The notes under the pieces were generated by a model. The model had not been told where the DNA came from and searched no databases. It saw nothing but the letters and a program-made list of their open reading frames with translations. Positions 47,822 through 56,561 of a stretch of DNA of 64,000 bases are shown here, piece by piece. The stretch spans positions 1 through 64,000 of the forward strand of contig JAJYJK010000007.1 of assembly GCA_021789555.1 (NCBI GenBank). Reading direction: 5' to 3'. Position 1 is the stretch's first letter. The number at the start of each line of letters is the position of its first letter. This DNA comes from Nitrospirota bacterium (GTDB taxonomy: Bacteria; Nitrospirota; Thermodesulfovibrionia; Thermodesulfovibrionales; JdFR-88). The position numbers were made by a program, and so were the translations under genes.

Positions 47822-48035
47822 ACGCCCCGTTTCCCGCCGGTCCGGGATCCCCCGGCATGAGACCTTGAGATTACCTCATACAATTAAAGGCATTGTTTAC
47901 AATTTGAATATAATTGTTTCTTTTTTGCAAACAAAAGTTCAAGTTGTAATTTGATTTTTTAATTATTGTTTTTTATAAATTAATAAATAAAATTATGATG
48001 ACAATTCTTCAGAGGTAGTGTATACTTGGAGGGTT

Positions 48036-48506
48036 ATGAGCCACGTTTGGAGACCTTTATATGTAGTTCTGGGAATAGTCGCGGCTATCCTGATAGCCAG
48101 GTTCTTTGTAGTGCCTCCCCAGTTCGGCGTTTGGGAGAGGGGCTATATGTACGGCTGGCACAACAAAGCGGCCGAGACATGGTGGGCCAATTTCAGGGTC
48201 GGGTACAAGGGCAGGGAGTACTGCAAGGATTGTCATCCGGACAACTATAACAAGATTATGGCGTCTCCGCACAAAATAATAGAGTGCGAGGACTGCCACG
48301 GTCCGGCTATAGGCCATCCCGACAACCCCCCCAAGCTCGAGATCATCAAAAGCAGGCTTCTGTGCCTGAGATGCCATACGAAGCTGCCCTACCCCACTTC
48401 GCTCAGGAGCCAGCTTCCGGGGTTCCTCAATCCCGATGAGCACAACCCCGGGATTGAGTGCGTAAGCTGCCACGACCCGCACAGTCCCGTGCTTGGAGGC
48501 AAATAG
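48036..48506 (+). CDS. Membrane-anchored tetraheme c-type cytochrome
   Basis: N-terminal TM; CKDCH, CEDCH, CLRCH, CVSCH motifs; RBS ggaggg. Confidence 0.92.
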   Translation: MSHVWRPLYVVLGIVAAILIARFFVVPPQFGVWERGYMYGWHNKAAETWWANFRVGYKGREYCKDCHPDNYNKIMASPHKIIECEDCHGPAIGHPDNPPKLEIIKSRLLCLRCHTKLPYPTSLRSQLPGFLNPDEHNPGIECVSCHDPHSPVLGGK

Positions 48507-48513
48507 GAATATC

Positions 48514-49287
48514 ATGAGTCTGGAGAGAAGGCAATTTCTGAAGATCATGGGGACCACCGCCGCCGGCGCGGGGATGCTTGGCGCCTTCAGGTTCCTGGAG
48601 AAGGGCGAGGCGACCCAGATACTCGGCTCGGGCAATCCGAATCAGAAGTGGGTTTTCCTCGTAAACACATATAATTGCGTTGGCTGCGGCATGTGCGTGC
48701 GTGCCTGCAAGCTTGAAAACGAGATCCCCTACAACGCGCCCGTTTCGAGGACGTGGGTCGAGCGCTACGTGGAATTGAACAGCGGGAAGGTGCTTGCCGA
48801 CTCTCCGATGGCCGCAAGGGACGGCTTTACGGCCGACAACCCGATGGGCAAGACGGTCAACCCGGCCGACATAACGAAGGCCTTCTTTGTCCCGAAGCTC
48901 TGCAATCAGTGCGAAAAGCCGCCATGTGTGCAGAATTGCCCGGTCGGCGCGACGTTTTCAACCAAAGAGGGTATCGTGCTTGTCGACAGGACGTGGTGCA
49001 TAGGGTGCGGCTACTGCATAATGTCCTGCCCCTATGGCGTGAGGTTCTTCCACCCGGTCTATCACGTAGCGGAAAAATGCACCTGGTGCTATCACAGGAT
49101 CACAAAGGGGTTGAAGCCGGCGTGCGTCTTTGCCTGCCCGTTCGGGGCAAGGCAGATAGGCAACCCCCAGGACCTCAACGACCCCGTCACAAAGACGATA
49201 GCCACGCAGAGAGTTGCGGTACTTAAAGACGAATACGGCACCAAGCCCCAGGTCTTCTACCTCGGGCTTGACAGGATTGTGAGGTAG
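48514..49287 (+). CDS. Tat-exported 4x[4Fe-4S] ferredoxin-like protein (HybA/DsrO/NrfC type)
   Basis: ERRQFLKIMG twin-arginine signal; CVGCGMCVRACKLEN, CNQCEKPPCVQNCPVGA, CIGCGYCIMSCPYG, CTWCYHRITKGLKPACVFACPFGA. Confidence 0.93.
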   Translation: MSLERRQFLKIMGTTAAGAGMLGAFRFLEKGEATQILGSGNPNQKWVFLVNTYNCVGCGMCVRACKLENEIPYNAPVSRTWVERYVELNSGKVLADSPMAARDGFTADNPMGKTVNPADITKAFFVPKLCNQCEKPPCVQNCPVGATFSTKEGIVLVDRTWCIGCGYCIMSCPYGVRFFHPVYHVAEKCTWCYHRITKGLKPACVFACPFGARQIGNPQDLNDPVTKTIATQRVAVLKDEYGTKPQVFYLGLDRIVR

Positions 49288-49293
49288 GGGAAA

Positions 49294-50568
49294 ATGCATC
49301 AGTGGTACGTACACGGACTGGAATGGACACAGAAACAAGGGTTTGTTTATCCAAACGAGTTTATTACCTGGAGCATCCAGATTGTGATGTACCCCTTCTT
49401 AACGGGTTTGGTCGCGGGCGCTTTCGTCCTCAGCTCGCTTTATCACCTCTTCGGGGTGAAGGAATTGAAGGACATGGCCAAGTTCGCCCTCGTCTTCTCG
49501 TTCGCGCTCCTGCTGGGTGCGCCGATCCCGCTTATGCTCCATCTGCAGCAGCCCTTGCGCGGAGTTGAAATCTACATGACCCCGCATTTCACATCGGCCA
49601 TCTCGGCGTTCGGAATTGTCTATCTGACTTATGCCCTGATCGTCTGCTCGGAGATATGGTTTCTCTACAGGGCCTTTTTCGTCGGGCGGGCGACGGAGCT
49701 GTCCAAAAAAGAGGGGCTTGGAAGCCTTGCGCTGCGCAATATCTATCGGGTGCTCACGCTGGGCGCAAACGACGTCAGTCCAAAGGCCATCGAAGCGGAC
49801 CATAAGGCCATAAAATTCCTGGCGGGCATAGGCGTTCCGGCGGCCTGCTTCCTGCACGGGTATGCGGGTTTCATATTCGGCTCGGTAAAGGCGAACGCCC
49901 TGTGGATGACGCCGCTCATGCCGGTCATCTTCATAATGAGCGCGATAATATCCGGCATTGCGCTGTGCATGTTCACCTACACCATCGTTATGGAGTGGAA
50001 GAAGCATGTGACAAAGAAAAGGCTGGCCAGGCATCTCAGGACCGGCGAGACCCTCCAGGAGCTGCGCGGCACCGAGCTGGAGATGATAAGAATAAGCGCC
50101 AAGTATCTTATGGCTTTCATGATTGCCGCCTTCTCTCTGGAGCTTCTGGACCTCATCTTCAGGGGGTATACAGCCGTGAAGAGCTGGGACATCCTCCGCT
50201 CGGTCATATACCAGAGGGACTGGGTTGACATATTCATAAAACAGTATCTCTGCGGCTACGTAATTCCTTTCGTACTGCTCCTCTGGCCCGGCCTTACGGT
50301 CAGGAGAGCGGTGCTCGCCACGGTCCTCGTTTTGTTCGGCGTCTACATGATGAGGTGGAACGTGGTCATCGGCGGCCAGGAGTTCTCCCTTACGTTCGCG
50401 GGTTTTATGAACTATAATATCCCGATAATCCCGCACAACTGGCAGACATACAAGGAAGGCGTCTTTGGCGCTATTACGGTAGGCCTTCTGCCTTTCTTCT
50501 TCTTCTACTTCATAAACAAGCTCATACCCTCTTTCCCGCCCGTGCACCACGAGGGCAAAACGAAATAG
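49294..50568 (+). CDS. NrfD/PsrC-family quinone-interacting membrane protein
   Basis: Multi-TM; FLTGLVAGAFVLSSLYHLFG, FALLLGAPIPLMLHLQQPLRG, FLHGYAGFIFGSVKANALWMTPLMPVIFI. Confidence 0.92.
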   Translation: MHQWYVHGLEWTQKQGFVYPNEFITWSIQIVMYPFLTGLVAGAFVLSSLYHLFGVKELKDMAKFALVFSFALLLGAPIPLMLHLQQPLRGVEIYMTPHFTSAISAFGIVYLTYALIVCSEIWFLYRAFFVGRATELSKKEGLGSLALRNIYRVLTLGANDVSPKAIEADHKAIKFLAGIGVPAACFLHGYAGFIFGSVKANALWMTPLMPVIFIMSAIISGIALCMFTYTIVMEWKKHVTKKRLARHLRTGETLQELRGTELEMIRISAKYLMAFMIAAFSLELLDLIFRGYTAVKSWDILRSVIYQRDWVDIFIKQYLCGYVIPFVLLLWPGLTVRRAVLATVLVLFGVYMMRWNVVIGGQEFSLTFAGFMNYNIPIIPHNWQTYKEGVFGAITVGLLPFFFFYFINKLIPSFPPVHHEGKTK

Positions 50569-50590
50569 AATAGGACGATAAATAAAAAAA

Positions 50591-50618
50591 CCCCGGCGCT
50601 CACCGCCGGGTTTTTTTT
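50591..50618 (+). terminator. Rho-independent terminator after NrfD-like gene
   Basis: CCCCGGCG-ctcac-CGCCGGG followed by eight T. Confidence 0.85.
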
Positions 50619-50687
50619 ATTTGCCTCAAAATTCAGACCCCGCGAAAAAAACACGAGGCTGCCCCCCCCTTTTTGCTCTACCCCTCA

Positions 50688-50758
50688 TCCCTATCCCCTC
50701 TCCCACTGGGAGAGGGAGGAGTCCCCGCCAAAGGCGGGACGGAGGGTGCGGGGATTCA
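50688..50758. repeat. Dispersed CCCTCTCCC/GGGAGAGGG repeat with adjacent CCCGCC/GGCGGG hairpin
   Basis: cccctctcccactgggagagggaggagtccccgccaaaggcgggacggagggtgcgggg. Confidence 0.6.
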
Positions 50759-50785
50759 GAACATTAATGATGCAGTAGTCATTGG

Positions 50786-51730
50786 TTATCGGGCGTCAAT
50801 TGCCGGAACCAGGAGCACGGGGAACTCCGATATCTCGCAGAGCCTGTGGGAGACGCTCCCAAGGGCAGGGCCTTCAGGTTTCTCCTTGCCGGTGGCGCCC
50901 GCTATTATCATGCCGGCCCCTATGGACCTGGCCGTCTCGATTATCTCGCGCGCCGGCTGCCCGGCCGCGATATGCGCCTCCGCCTTCATGCCGGCCCTCT
51001 CGATGGTGTCGCAGTAGCGCTGCCGGAGGCGTGTCAAAAGCTGCTGCCTGGTGTTTTCCAAATCAGGCCCCAAAAGGGCCTTTTCGTCGATTACGTGGAC
51101 CACGCCGGCCTTTTCGACCGCGCCTGCCATAGAAACCAGAAAAGAGAGTGCCCTGTCGGAGGCCGGCGACCAGTCGGCGGCCAGGAGGGGTTTCTCGAAG
51201 ACAAGTCTGTTTTCCTTCACGGCGATTTCGCCCTCCGCCTCGAACCGGGCCAGATACCTGTGCACGAGGACAGGCACCCTGCACCTGCGAAGGATGCCCA
51301 GGGTGTGGGAGCCCGCCAGGGGTCCGATGCGTCCTCCCCTGCCTATCACAAGCAGGTCCGCCTGCTCCCTTAGCGCGATGCCCGCGACATCCTGCACGGG
51401 CGCGCCCACCTCGATTACAATCCTGCTTTCAATCCCGGCCCCGGAGATGGCCTGCCGCCAGTCCTCGAATTTTATCCCGGCCTCCTGGCGGAGCCTTTCG
51501 GCCTCTTTCCTCAGATACCCGCCGAAGGGCACGAAGCCGACATCCTCCCTGGGGATTATATGGCAGAGCACAATCTCCCTGAGACCCGCGGCCTTCAGGA
51601 CAAACAGCGTCTCAAGCGAATTAAACGCCATCTCGCCCAATCTTGTGGCGAAGAGGATTCTTTCTATCTTCGGGACTCCATCCATCCGGATTTTTCCCCC
51701 TTTTATTAAGGGCCTCATAATTAAATGCAC
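50786..51730 (-). CDS. Tandem universal stress protein
   Basis: RILFATRLGEMAFNSLE, ADLLVIGRGGRIGPLAGSHTLGILRRCRVPVLV, second Usp AGMIIAGATGKEKPEGPALGSVSHRLCEISEFPVLLV. Confidence 0.9.
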   Translation of the reverse strand: MHLIMRPLIKGGKIRMDGVPKIERILFATRLGEMAFNSLETLFVLKAAGLREIVLCHIIPREDVGFVPFGGYLRKEAERLRQEAGIKFEDWRQAISGAGIESRIVIEVGAPVQDVAGIALREQADLLVIGRGGRIGPLAGSHTLGILRRCRVPVLVHRYLARFEAEGEIAVKENRLVFEKPLLAADWSPASDRALSFLVSMAGAVEKAGVVHVIDEKALLGPDLENTRQQLLTRLRQRYCDTIERAGMKAEAHIAAGQPAREIIETARSIGAGMIIAGATGKEKPEGPALGSVSHRLCEISEFPVLLVPAIDAR

Positions 51731-51748
51731 AACTTTTTAAGAGCAAGT

Positions 51749-51824
51749 TGTCATTCCAGCAAGCGAAGCGCGTCGGGAATCCTTCCGAAAGGCAAGAAAG
51801 ATTCCGGACAAGCCGGAATGACAT
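51749..51824. repeat. Inverted dispersed repeat (TTGTCATTCC ... GGAATGACA family)
   Basis: ttgtcattccagcaagcgaagcgcgtcgggaatcc...aagattccggacaagccggaatgacat. Confidence 0.75.
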
Positions 51825-51856
51825 CTAAAAACCAAATGCATCCTATTATGAGACTG

Positions 51857-53248
51857 TTAATAACTGAAGAAGATAAGCGTCTCAAGGATAAAGAGCGGCA
51901 AAAGTATCAGCAGTGAAAATTTTAGCATATATCCGAGAAAGCCCGGCATCTCCACCCCCGACTCTTCCGCTATGGAGCGCACCATGAAATTCGGGGCGTT
52001 TCCTATATACGTGAAGGCCCCGAAGAATACCGAACCCGCCGATACGGCCTCCAGATAGGCGGGATGCTGCATTATGAGGAGGGCCGCGGCGCGGCGCCCT
52101 CCCATCCCGGCATAGAAAGACCCCAGGGCCGCCTTGAAGAAGGCCAGGTAGGCGGGGGCGTTGTCGAGAAAGCTTGAAAGCGTCCCGGCGGCCCAGAAAT
52201 AATGAGACGGCCGGTTCACCACCCTCATGAGGAAGCCGAAATGCCCCGCGGCGCCCGCCTGCAGGATGTCCAGCAACGGCGTCATGGAAACAAAGAGGCC
52301 GGCAAAGATCACGGCCACCTCTTTCAGCGGAAACCAGGTAAACCCGTTTTCATCCCGGATTTCCCGGGCGGTAAAGAGCATCGAACAAAGGGCCATCAGA
52401 AACACAACGATATCCCGCAATATCTCCGACACGTCCCTCTGCGCCCCCAGGAACGAGACCCGGCCAAGGCTCATCTGTCCGGCCGCGATGAGGGCCCCAA
52501 TCGCAACCAGGAGGAAGACGAAATTTTGCGCGCCCCTCACCCTGAAAGGTTTTTGCCCGGCCTGCCCTGCCCGCAAAGGCCCTTTCCCCTCGGCGCACTC
52601 CTCCGATTTAAAGATACGCCTGTCGAGCAGGTAATAGACCAAAAGCAATGCCCCCGCTGCAAGAAACATATGCGGCAGCAGTCTGAAAGTCCAGAAAAAA
52701 GGCACCCCCGACAGAAAGCCGAGAAAAAGCGGCGGGTCCCCGAAGGGCGTAAGCGCCCCGCCAATATTTGCCACGAGGAAGATGAAAAAAATCACTACGA
52801 GCGTCCTGTTTTGCCTGTGGGCGTTCGCCCTGATGAGCGGGCGTATCAAAAGCATGGCGGCCCCGGTGGTGCCCATGAAGGAGGCAAGCAGCGTGCCGAT
52901 CAGGAGCATGACCGTGTTGCTGCCCGGCGTGCCCCGCTGGTTGCCCGTAATCAGGATGCCCCCCGATATCGCGTAAAGGGCGCCAAGCAGGATGATGAAG
53001 GGCAGGTATTCGTTTATTATCATGTCCAGAAAGCTGCCCAGGGCCTGGCCCCCGTAAAGGACGACCAGCGGCGCAAAGGCCAAAAATCCCCACAGGGCCG
53101 AGACCTTGCCGAAGTGGTCGTGCCAGAACTTTGGGGCCGCCAGGGGCATGACGGCCATCGAAACGAGCAGGCCCAGAAAGGGAATCACGCTCCAGACCGG
53201 AAGCGCCGCTCCGAGACTTTCACTTGAAAATGAAAATGAAAAGGGCAT
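51857..53248 (-). CDS. NhaD-type sodium:proton antiporter / citrate-transporter superfamily
   Basis: LVANIGGALTPFGDPPLFLGFLSGVPFFWTF, ITGNQRGTPGSNTVMLLIGTLLASFMGTTGAAMLLIRP. Confidence 0.9.
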   Translation of the reverse strand: MPFSFSFSSESLGAALPVWSVIPFLGLLVSMAVMPLAAPKFWHDHFGKVSALWGFLAFAPLVVLYGGQALGSFLDMIINEYLPFIILLGALYAISGGILITGNQRGTPGSNTVMLLIGTLLASFMGTTGAAMLLIRPLIRANAHRQNRTLVVIFFIFLVANIGGALTPFGDPPLFLGFLSGVPFFWTFRLLPHMFLAAGALLLVYYLLDRRIFKSEECAEGKGPLRAGQAGQKPFRVRGAQNFVFLLVAIGALIAAGQMSLGRVSFLGAQRDVSEILRDIVVFLMALCSMLFTAREIRDENGFTWFPLKEVAVIFAGLFVSMTPLLDILQAGAAGHFGFLMRVVNRPSHYFWAAGTLSSFLDNAPAYLAFFKAALGSFYAGMGGRRAAALLIMQHPAYLEAVSAGSVFFGAFTYIGNAPNFMVRSIAEESGVEMPGFLGYMLKFSLLILLPLFILETLIFFSY

Positions 53249-53461
53249 CCACCCGGACCTTTCAGTTTTTTTGCCCGGCCAGGGGGGCCAGCCCCCCTCA
53301 AAATCGCAGATATTATATCATGCAGTCAAAACCGGGCAATGTGAAACGTTCCCCCCCCAGACGATGATTTTCGACGACGATGATTTTCAACGATGATTTC
53401 CCCCGGGTGCAGACCATTGCCAAATTGACATGCCAACCATGATTTTATAAAGTATAAAGCT

Positions 53462-53872
53462 ATGGGAGAGTTTGAGGTAAGGGACAAAAGGACAATGGAT
53501 GCGCAAGGCAACCCAAAGATGGACGCGCAGGGCAACCCGAAGGCGGAAGCCGCGCGCGCACAGCAGCAGGCCCGGAGCCGGCAGACCCCCGCGGAGGGGC
53601 CCAGCGAAGCAGCCCTCCCCCCCGCCGGAGAATCGAATTTCCTCTCGTTCCTGGTGAACCTCGCGGCAATGGCCTATATGGCGCTCGGCCTGGGTGAGAC
53701 ACCGACCGAGCCGAATCTGCCGGAGGCAAAATACATCATAGATTCCATTGACATGCTTGGCGCGAAGACGAAGGGCAACCTCACCCCGGAAGAGGAAAAC
53801 GGCCTGCGGAACATCATCTACGAGCTTAAAGTGAATTTCTCCAAGGTGGCCCCGGGGGGTGCGCGGAAGTAA
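53462..53872 (+). CDS. DUF1844-like protein
   Basis: FLSFLVNLAAMAYMALGLGETPTEPNLPEAKYIIDSIDMLGAKTKGNLTPEEENGLRNIIYELKVNF. Confidence 0.88.
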   Translation: MGEFEVRDKRTMDAQGNPKMDAQGNPKAEAARAQQQARSRQTPAEGPSEAALPPAGESNFLSFLVNLAAMAYMALGLGETPTEPNLPEAKYIIDSIDMLGAKTKGNLTPEEENGLRNIIYELKVNFSKVAPGGARK

Positions 53873-53941
53873 AAAGCGGTTTGACTACAACCTTTTTTTT
53901 CTGTTATTCTTCTATCTTATAGAACTCATGGGAGGTCGCAT

Positions 53942-54370
53942 ATGGCAACGAGGAAAAACAAGGCGGGCTGCAACTCCTCCAGCGAATCTGACGAAAAGAA
54001 ACTCTCTATGAGGGAAGAAAAGCTGCAGGAAATAAAAAATGAGCTCCTCAAGCAGAAGGAGATCATCCTCTGCGAGGCCGAAACGGCGATGAACGCGCTG
54101 CCGGAGCAGACCGTCTTCCCCGACCTGGGGGACCAGGCCTCGGCCGAGACCGACCGCAACTTCATGCTCAGGTTGAGGGGCAGGGAACAGCGGCTGCTGA
54201 AGAAGATCGAAGAGGCCATCGACAGGATAGACGCCGGCTCGTTCGGGATTTGCGAGGTCTGCGGTGAGCCTATAGACATAAACAGGCTCGCGGCCCGGCC
54301 GGTGACCACGATGTGCATCGCCTGCAAGACGGAGCAGGAAGAAGACGAAAAAATGAAGGGGAGCCGCTAA
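53942..54370 (+). CDS. DksA/TraR family zinc-finger regulator
   Basis: DLGDQASAETDRNFMLRLRGREQRLLKKIEEAIDRIDAGSFGICEVCGEPIDINRLAARPVTTMCIACK. Confidence 0.95.
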   Translation: MATRKNKAGCNSSSESDEKKLSMREEKLQEIKNELLKQKEIILCEAETAMNALPEQTVFPDLGDQASAETDRNFMLRLRGREQRLLKKIEEAIDRIDAGSFGICEVCGEPIDINRLAARPVTTMCIACKTEQEEDEKMKGSR

Positions 54371-54535
54371 AGCCAAAGGTCTCGCGCCGCTTTATAACGT
54401 CCCCGACGCGGTTTGCAAGTCTTCCGCCCCTTTTTATGGCCTTGTCCGTGCCTTCAATCGCCTGGCGGCCGTGACCCGTGTTGCCCCGCCTTTTTCACTT
54501 AAAACCCGCCGGGGGCGCAAATCTCCGTGCCCGTC

Positions 54536-55429
54536 TTATGGTGTCTGCCGATCCGGCCCCACCTTGCCAGGCCGCAATGCCGGCGCCGCCTCAGCCCAGT
54601 AGTTTGTGGCCGCCCCCGAGTCTCCAAGCGCCTCGCCCAGCATATTGAAGCAGAAGGCAACCAGCGCGATGGCCAGTCCCGGCAGCACCGCTATCCACGG
54701 CGCAGAGTAGATATAGGCCATGCCCTGGCTTATCATCGAACCCCAGGTCGCCACCGGGGGCTGCGCCCCGAGTCCAAGAAAACTCAAAGACGCCTCCGTG
54801 ATTATGTATCCGCCGAGCTTTACCGCCATGAGCGTAAGGGCAAGCGGCATGCACTGGGGAAGTATATGCGCCCAGAGTATCCGAGGGCCCGACGCGCCCA
54901 CGGCCCTCGCGGCGTCCACGAACTGGGAGCCCTTGATGACGAGCACATGCCCGCGTATGAGGCGGGCAAAAGACGCCCAGCCCACCGAGGCCATCGCGAG
55001 CATCACCGTAAAAGTCCCCGGCGGCAGCACCACGGAGACCCCTATGGCGAGAAGGAGCGAGGGGAACGCGAGAATCAGATCGCAGAGGGCCATGAGCGCG
55101 GTATCGGTCCTGCCTCCCCGGTAGCCCGCGACAAGCCCCACGGAAACGCCCACCGTCATGGCGAAAAGGGCCGCGAGAAACGAAACGGATATGGATATCT
55201 TTCCGCCCTCCAGCAGGCGGGAGAGGATATCCCTGCCCTCCTGATCAGTGCCGAGCGGATGACCGCTGAAGAGATGCCCGGTGAATATCCCGGGGGGCTC
55301 CCTGAGACTATCCAGGTTGACCCCGTGCGGGTCCACCGGGTAGACCAGGGGCGCCAGGACCGAAAAGGCCAGCACAAGGACGATGACCAGGGCAGAGAGT
55401 TTACCCTTCAGCGTTATAGTCAGCGTCAT
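54536..55429 (-). CDS. ABC transporter permease, DppC/OppC family
   Basis: HPLGTDQEGRDILSRLLEGGKISISVSF, YIITEASLSFLGLGAQPPVATWGSMI. Confidence 0.95.
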   Translation of the reverse strand: MTLTITLKGKLSALVIVLVLAFSVLAPLVYPVDPHGVNLDSLREPPGIFTGHLFSGHPLGTDQEGRDILSRLLEGGKISISVSFLAALFAMTVGVSVGLVAGYRGGRTDTALMALCDLILAFPSLLLAIGVSVVLPPGTFTVMLAMASVGWASFARLIRGHVLVIKGSQFVDAARAVGASGPRILWAHILPQCMPLALTLMAVKLGGYIITEASLSFLGLGAQPPVATWGSMISQGMAYIYSAPWIAVLPGLAIALVAFCFNMLGEALGDSGAATNYWAEAAPALRPGKVGPDRQTP

Positions 55430-55502
55430 AGGCCGGACACCCCTCCGGGGCATAATGAAACCCTCGGGCTAAGCATCCTCATATCGCCAGCGGGTAAAAC
55501 CA

Positions 55503-56435
55503 TTACTTGTGTAAAATCCTCACACGCGGGTCCAGCGCGTGATAGGCGATGTCCACGAACATATTGACGACGATGAAGACGGAAGTCCCCACCAGGATGG
55601 AGCCCAGCACCACCGGGTAATCCCTCCTGATTATCCCCTCCACGGCGTACCTGCCTATGCCGTCCCAGCCGAAGATCGTCTCCGTAAGGACCGCGCCGTT
55701 TAAATAGCTGCCGAAATCCAGCCCCATGACGGTGACAATCGGTATCAGGGCGTTCCTCAATATGTGGACGGCGCCCACCCTCCACCCGGCTATTCCCTTC
55801 GCCCTCGCGGTCTTTATAAAGGGCATGTCCATCGTCTCGAGCACCATCGTGCGGGTGACCCTGGCAAGCGTTGCCGCGGAGGGCAATGACAGCGTGAGGG
55901 CAGGCAGCAGGAGAAACCGTATGCCGCCGGTGCCGGAGGGCGGGACAAGCTTTAGCTGCAGGCTAAGGAGCAGCATGAGCAGAAGCCCGCTGAAAAAAAC
56001 GGGCACGCTTATCCCGATTATGCTTATGGAGCTTAAAAGGGTGTCTGTCCCTGAGCCCCGTTTGAGCGCCGCCCAAAAACCAAGGACAAGGCCGGAGGGC
56101 ACCGCCAGGAGCATGGCCGCGAGGGCCAGCTTCATCGTGTTGGGGAATTTCTGTGCAATCTCGCCAAGGACCTCCCTTCTCGTAGAGTAGGAGCGGCCCA
56201 TCTCTCCTCTCGAAAGGAGTTTCACATAACTCAGATACTGGATAAGAAACGGCCTGTCCGCGCCTATCTGCCTGCGGATGGCGGCAATCACCCGGGGGCT
56301 TGCCCTCTGCCCGACCAGCGCCAGGGCGGGGTCTCCCGGAAGCGCCCTGGTCAGGCAGAACGTTATGAACAGGATGCCAAGCAGCAGCAGCACGGTGATC
56401 GCTGTTTTCTTTATGAGATAAACCGCAAAACCCAT
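55503..56435 (-). CDS. ABC transporter permease, DppB/OppB family
   Basis: LFITFCLTRALPGDPALALVGQ, ARAKGIAGWRVGAVHILRNALIPIVTVMGLDFGSYLNGAVLTETIFGWDGIGRYAVEGI. Confidence 0.95.
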   Translation of the reverse strand: MGFAVYLIKKTAITVLLLLGILFITFCLTRALPGDPALALVGQRASPRVIAAIRRQIGADRPFLIQYLSYVKLLSRGEMGRSYSTRREVLGEIAQKFPNTMKLALAAMLLAVPSGLVLGFWAALKRGSGTDTLLSSISIIGISVPVFFSGLLLMLLLSLQLKLVPPSGTGGIRFLLLPALTLSLPSAATLARVTRTMVLETMDMPFIKTARAKGIAGWRVGAVHILRNALIPIVTVMGLDFGSYLNGAVLTETIFGWDGIGRYAVEGIIRRDYPVVLGSILVGTSVFIVVNMFVDIAYHALDPRVRILHK

Positions 56436-56561
56436 ACCGATTATTATAAACCGACTATGTTTTTTTCTTCCCCCATCCGCCTTCTGCCACGCAGTGCCGC
56501 TGTTTAATAAACGTCAGACCCGCGATAGATTTTATCCTCCGCCCTGACTTATAATTCTTGG

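Noticed and set aside
50688-50758. GGGAGAGGG / CCCTCTCCC repeats as a new element
   Set aside because: This dispersed palindrome type is, to my knowledge, widespread in bacterial genomes; listed as a repeat only.
51621-51824. Small ORF MSFRLVRNLSCLSEGFPTRFACWNDN
   Set aside because: Arises from the common TGTCATTCC...GGAATGACA dispersed repeat; not a real gene.
54536-56435. DppB/DppC permeases as a novel transporter
   Set aside because: Ordinary oligopeptide/nickel-type ABC permease pair; ATPases and binding protein are simply not in the immediate neighbourhood.
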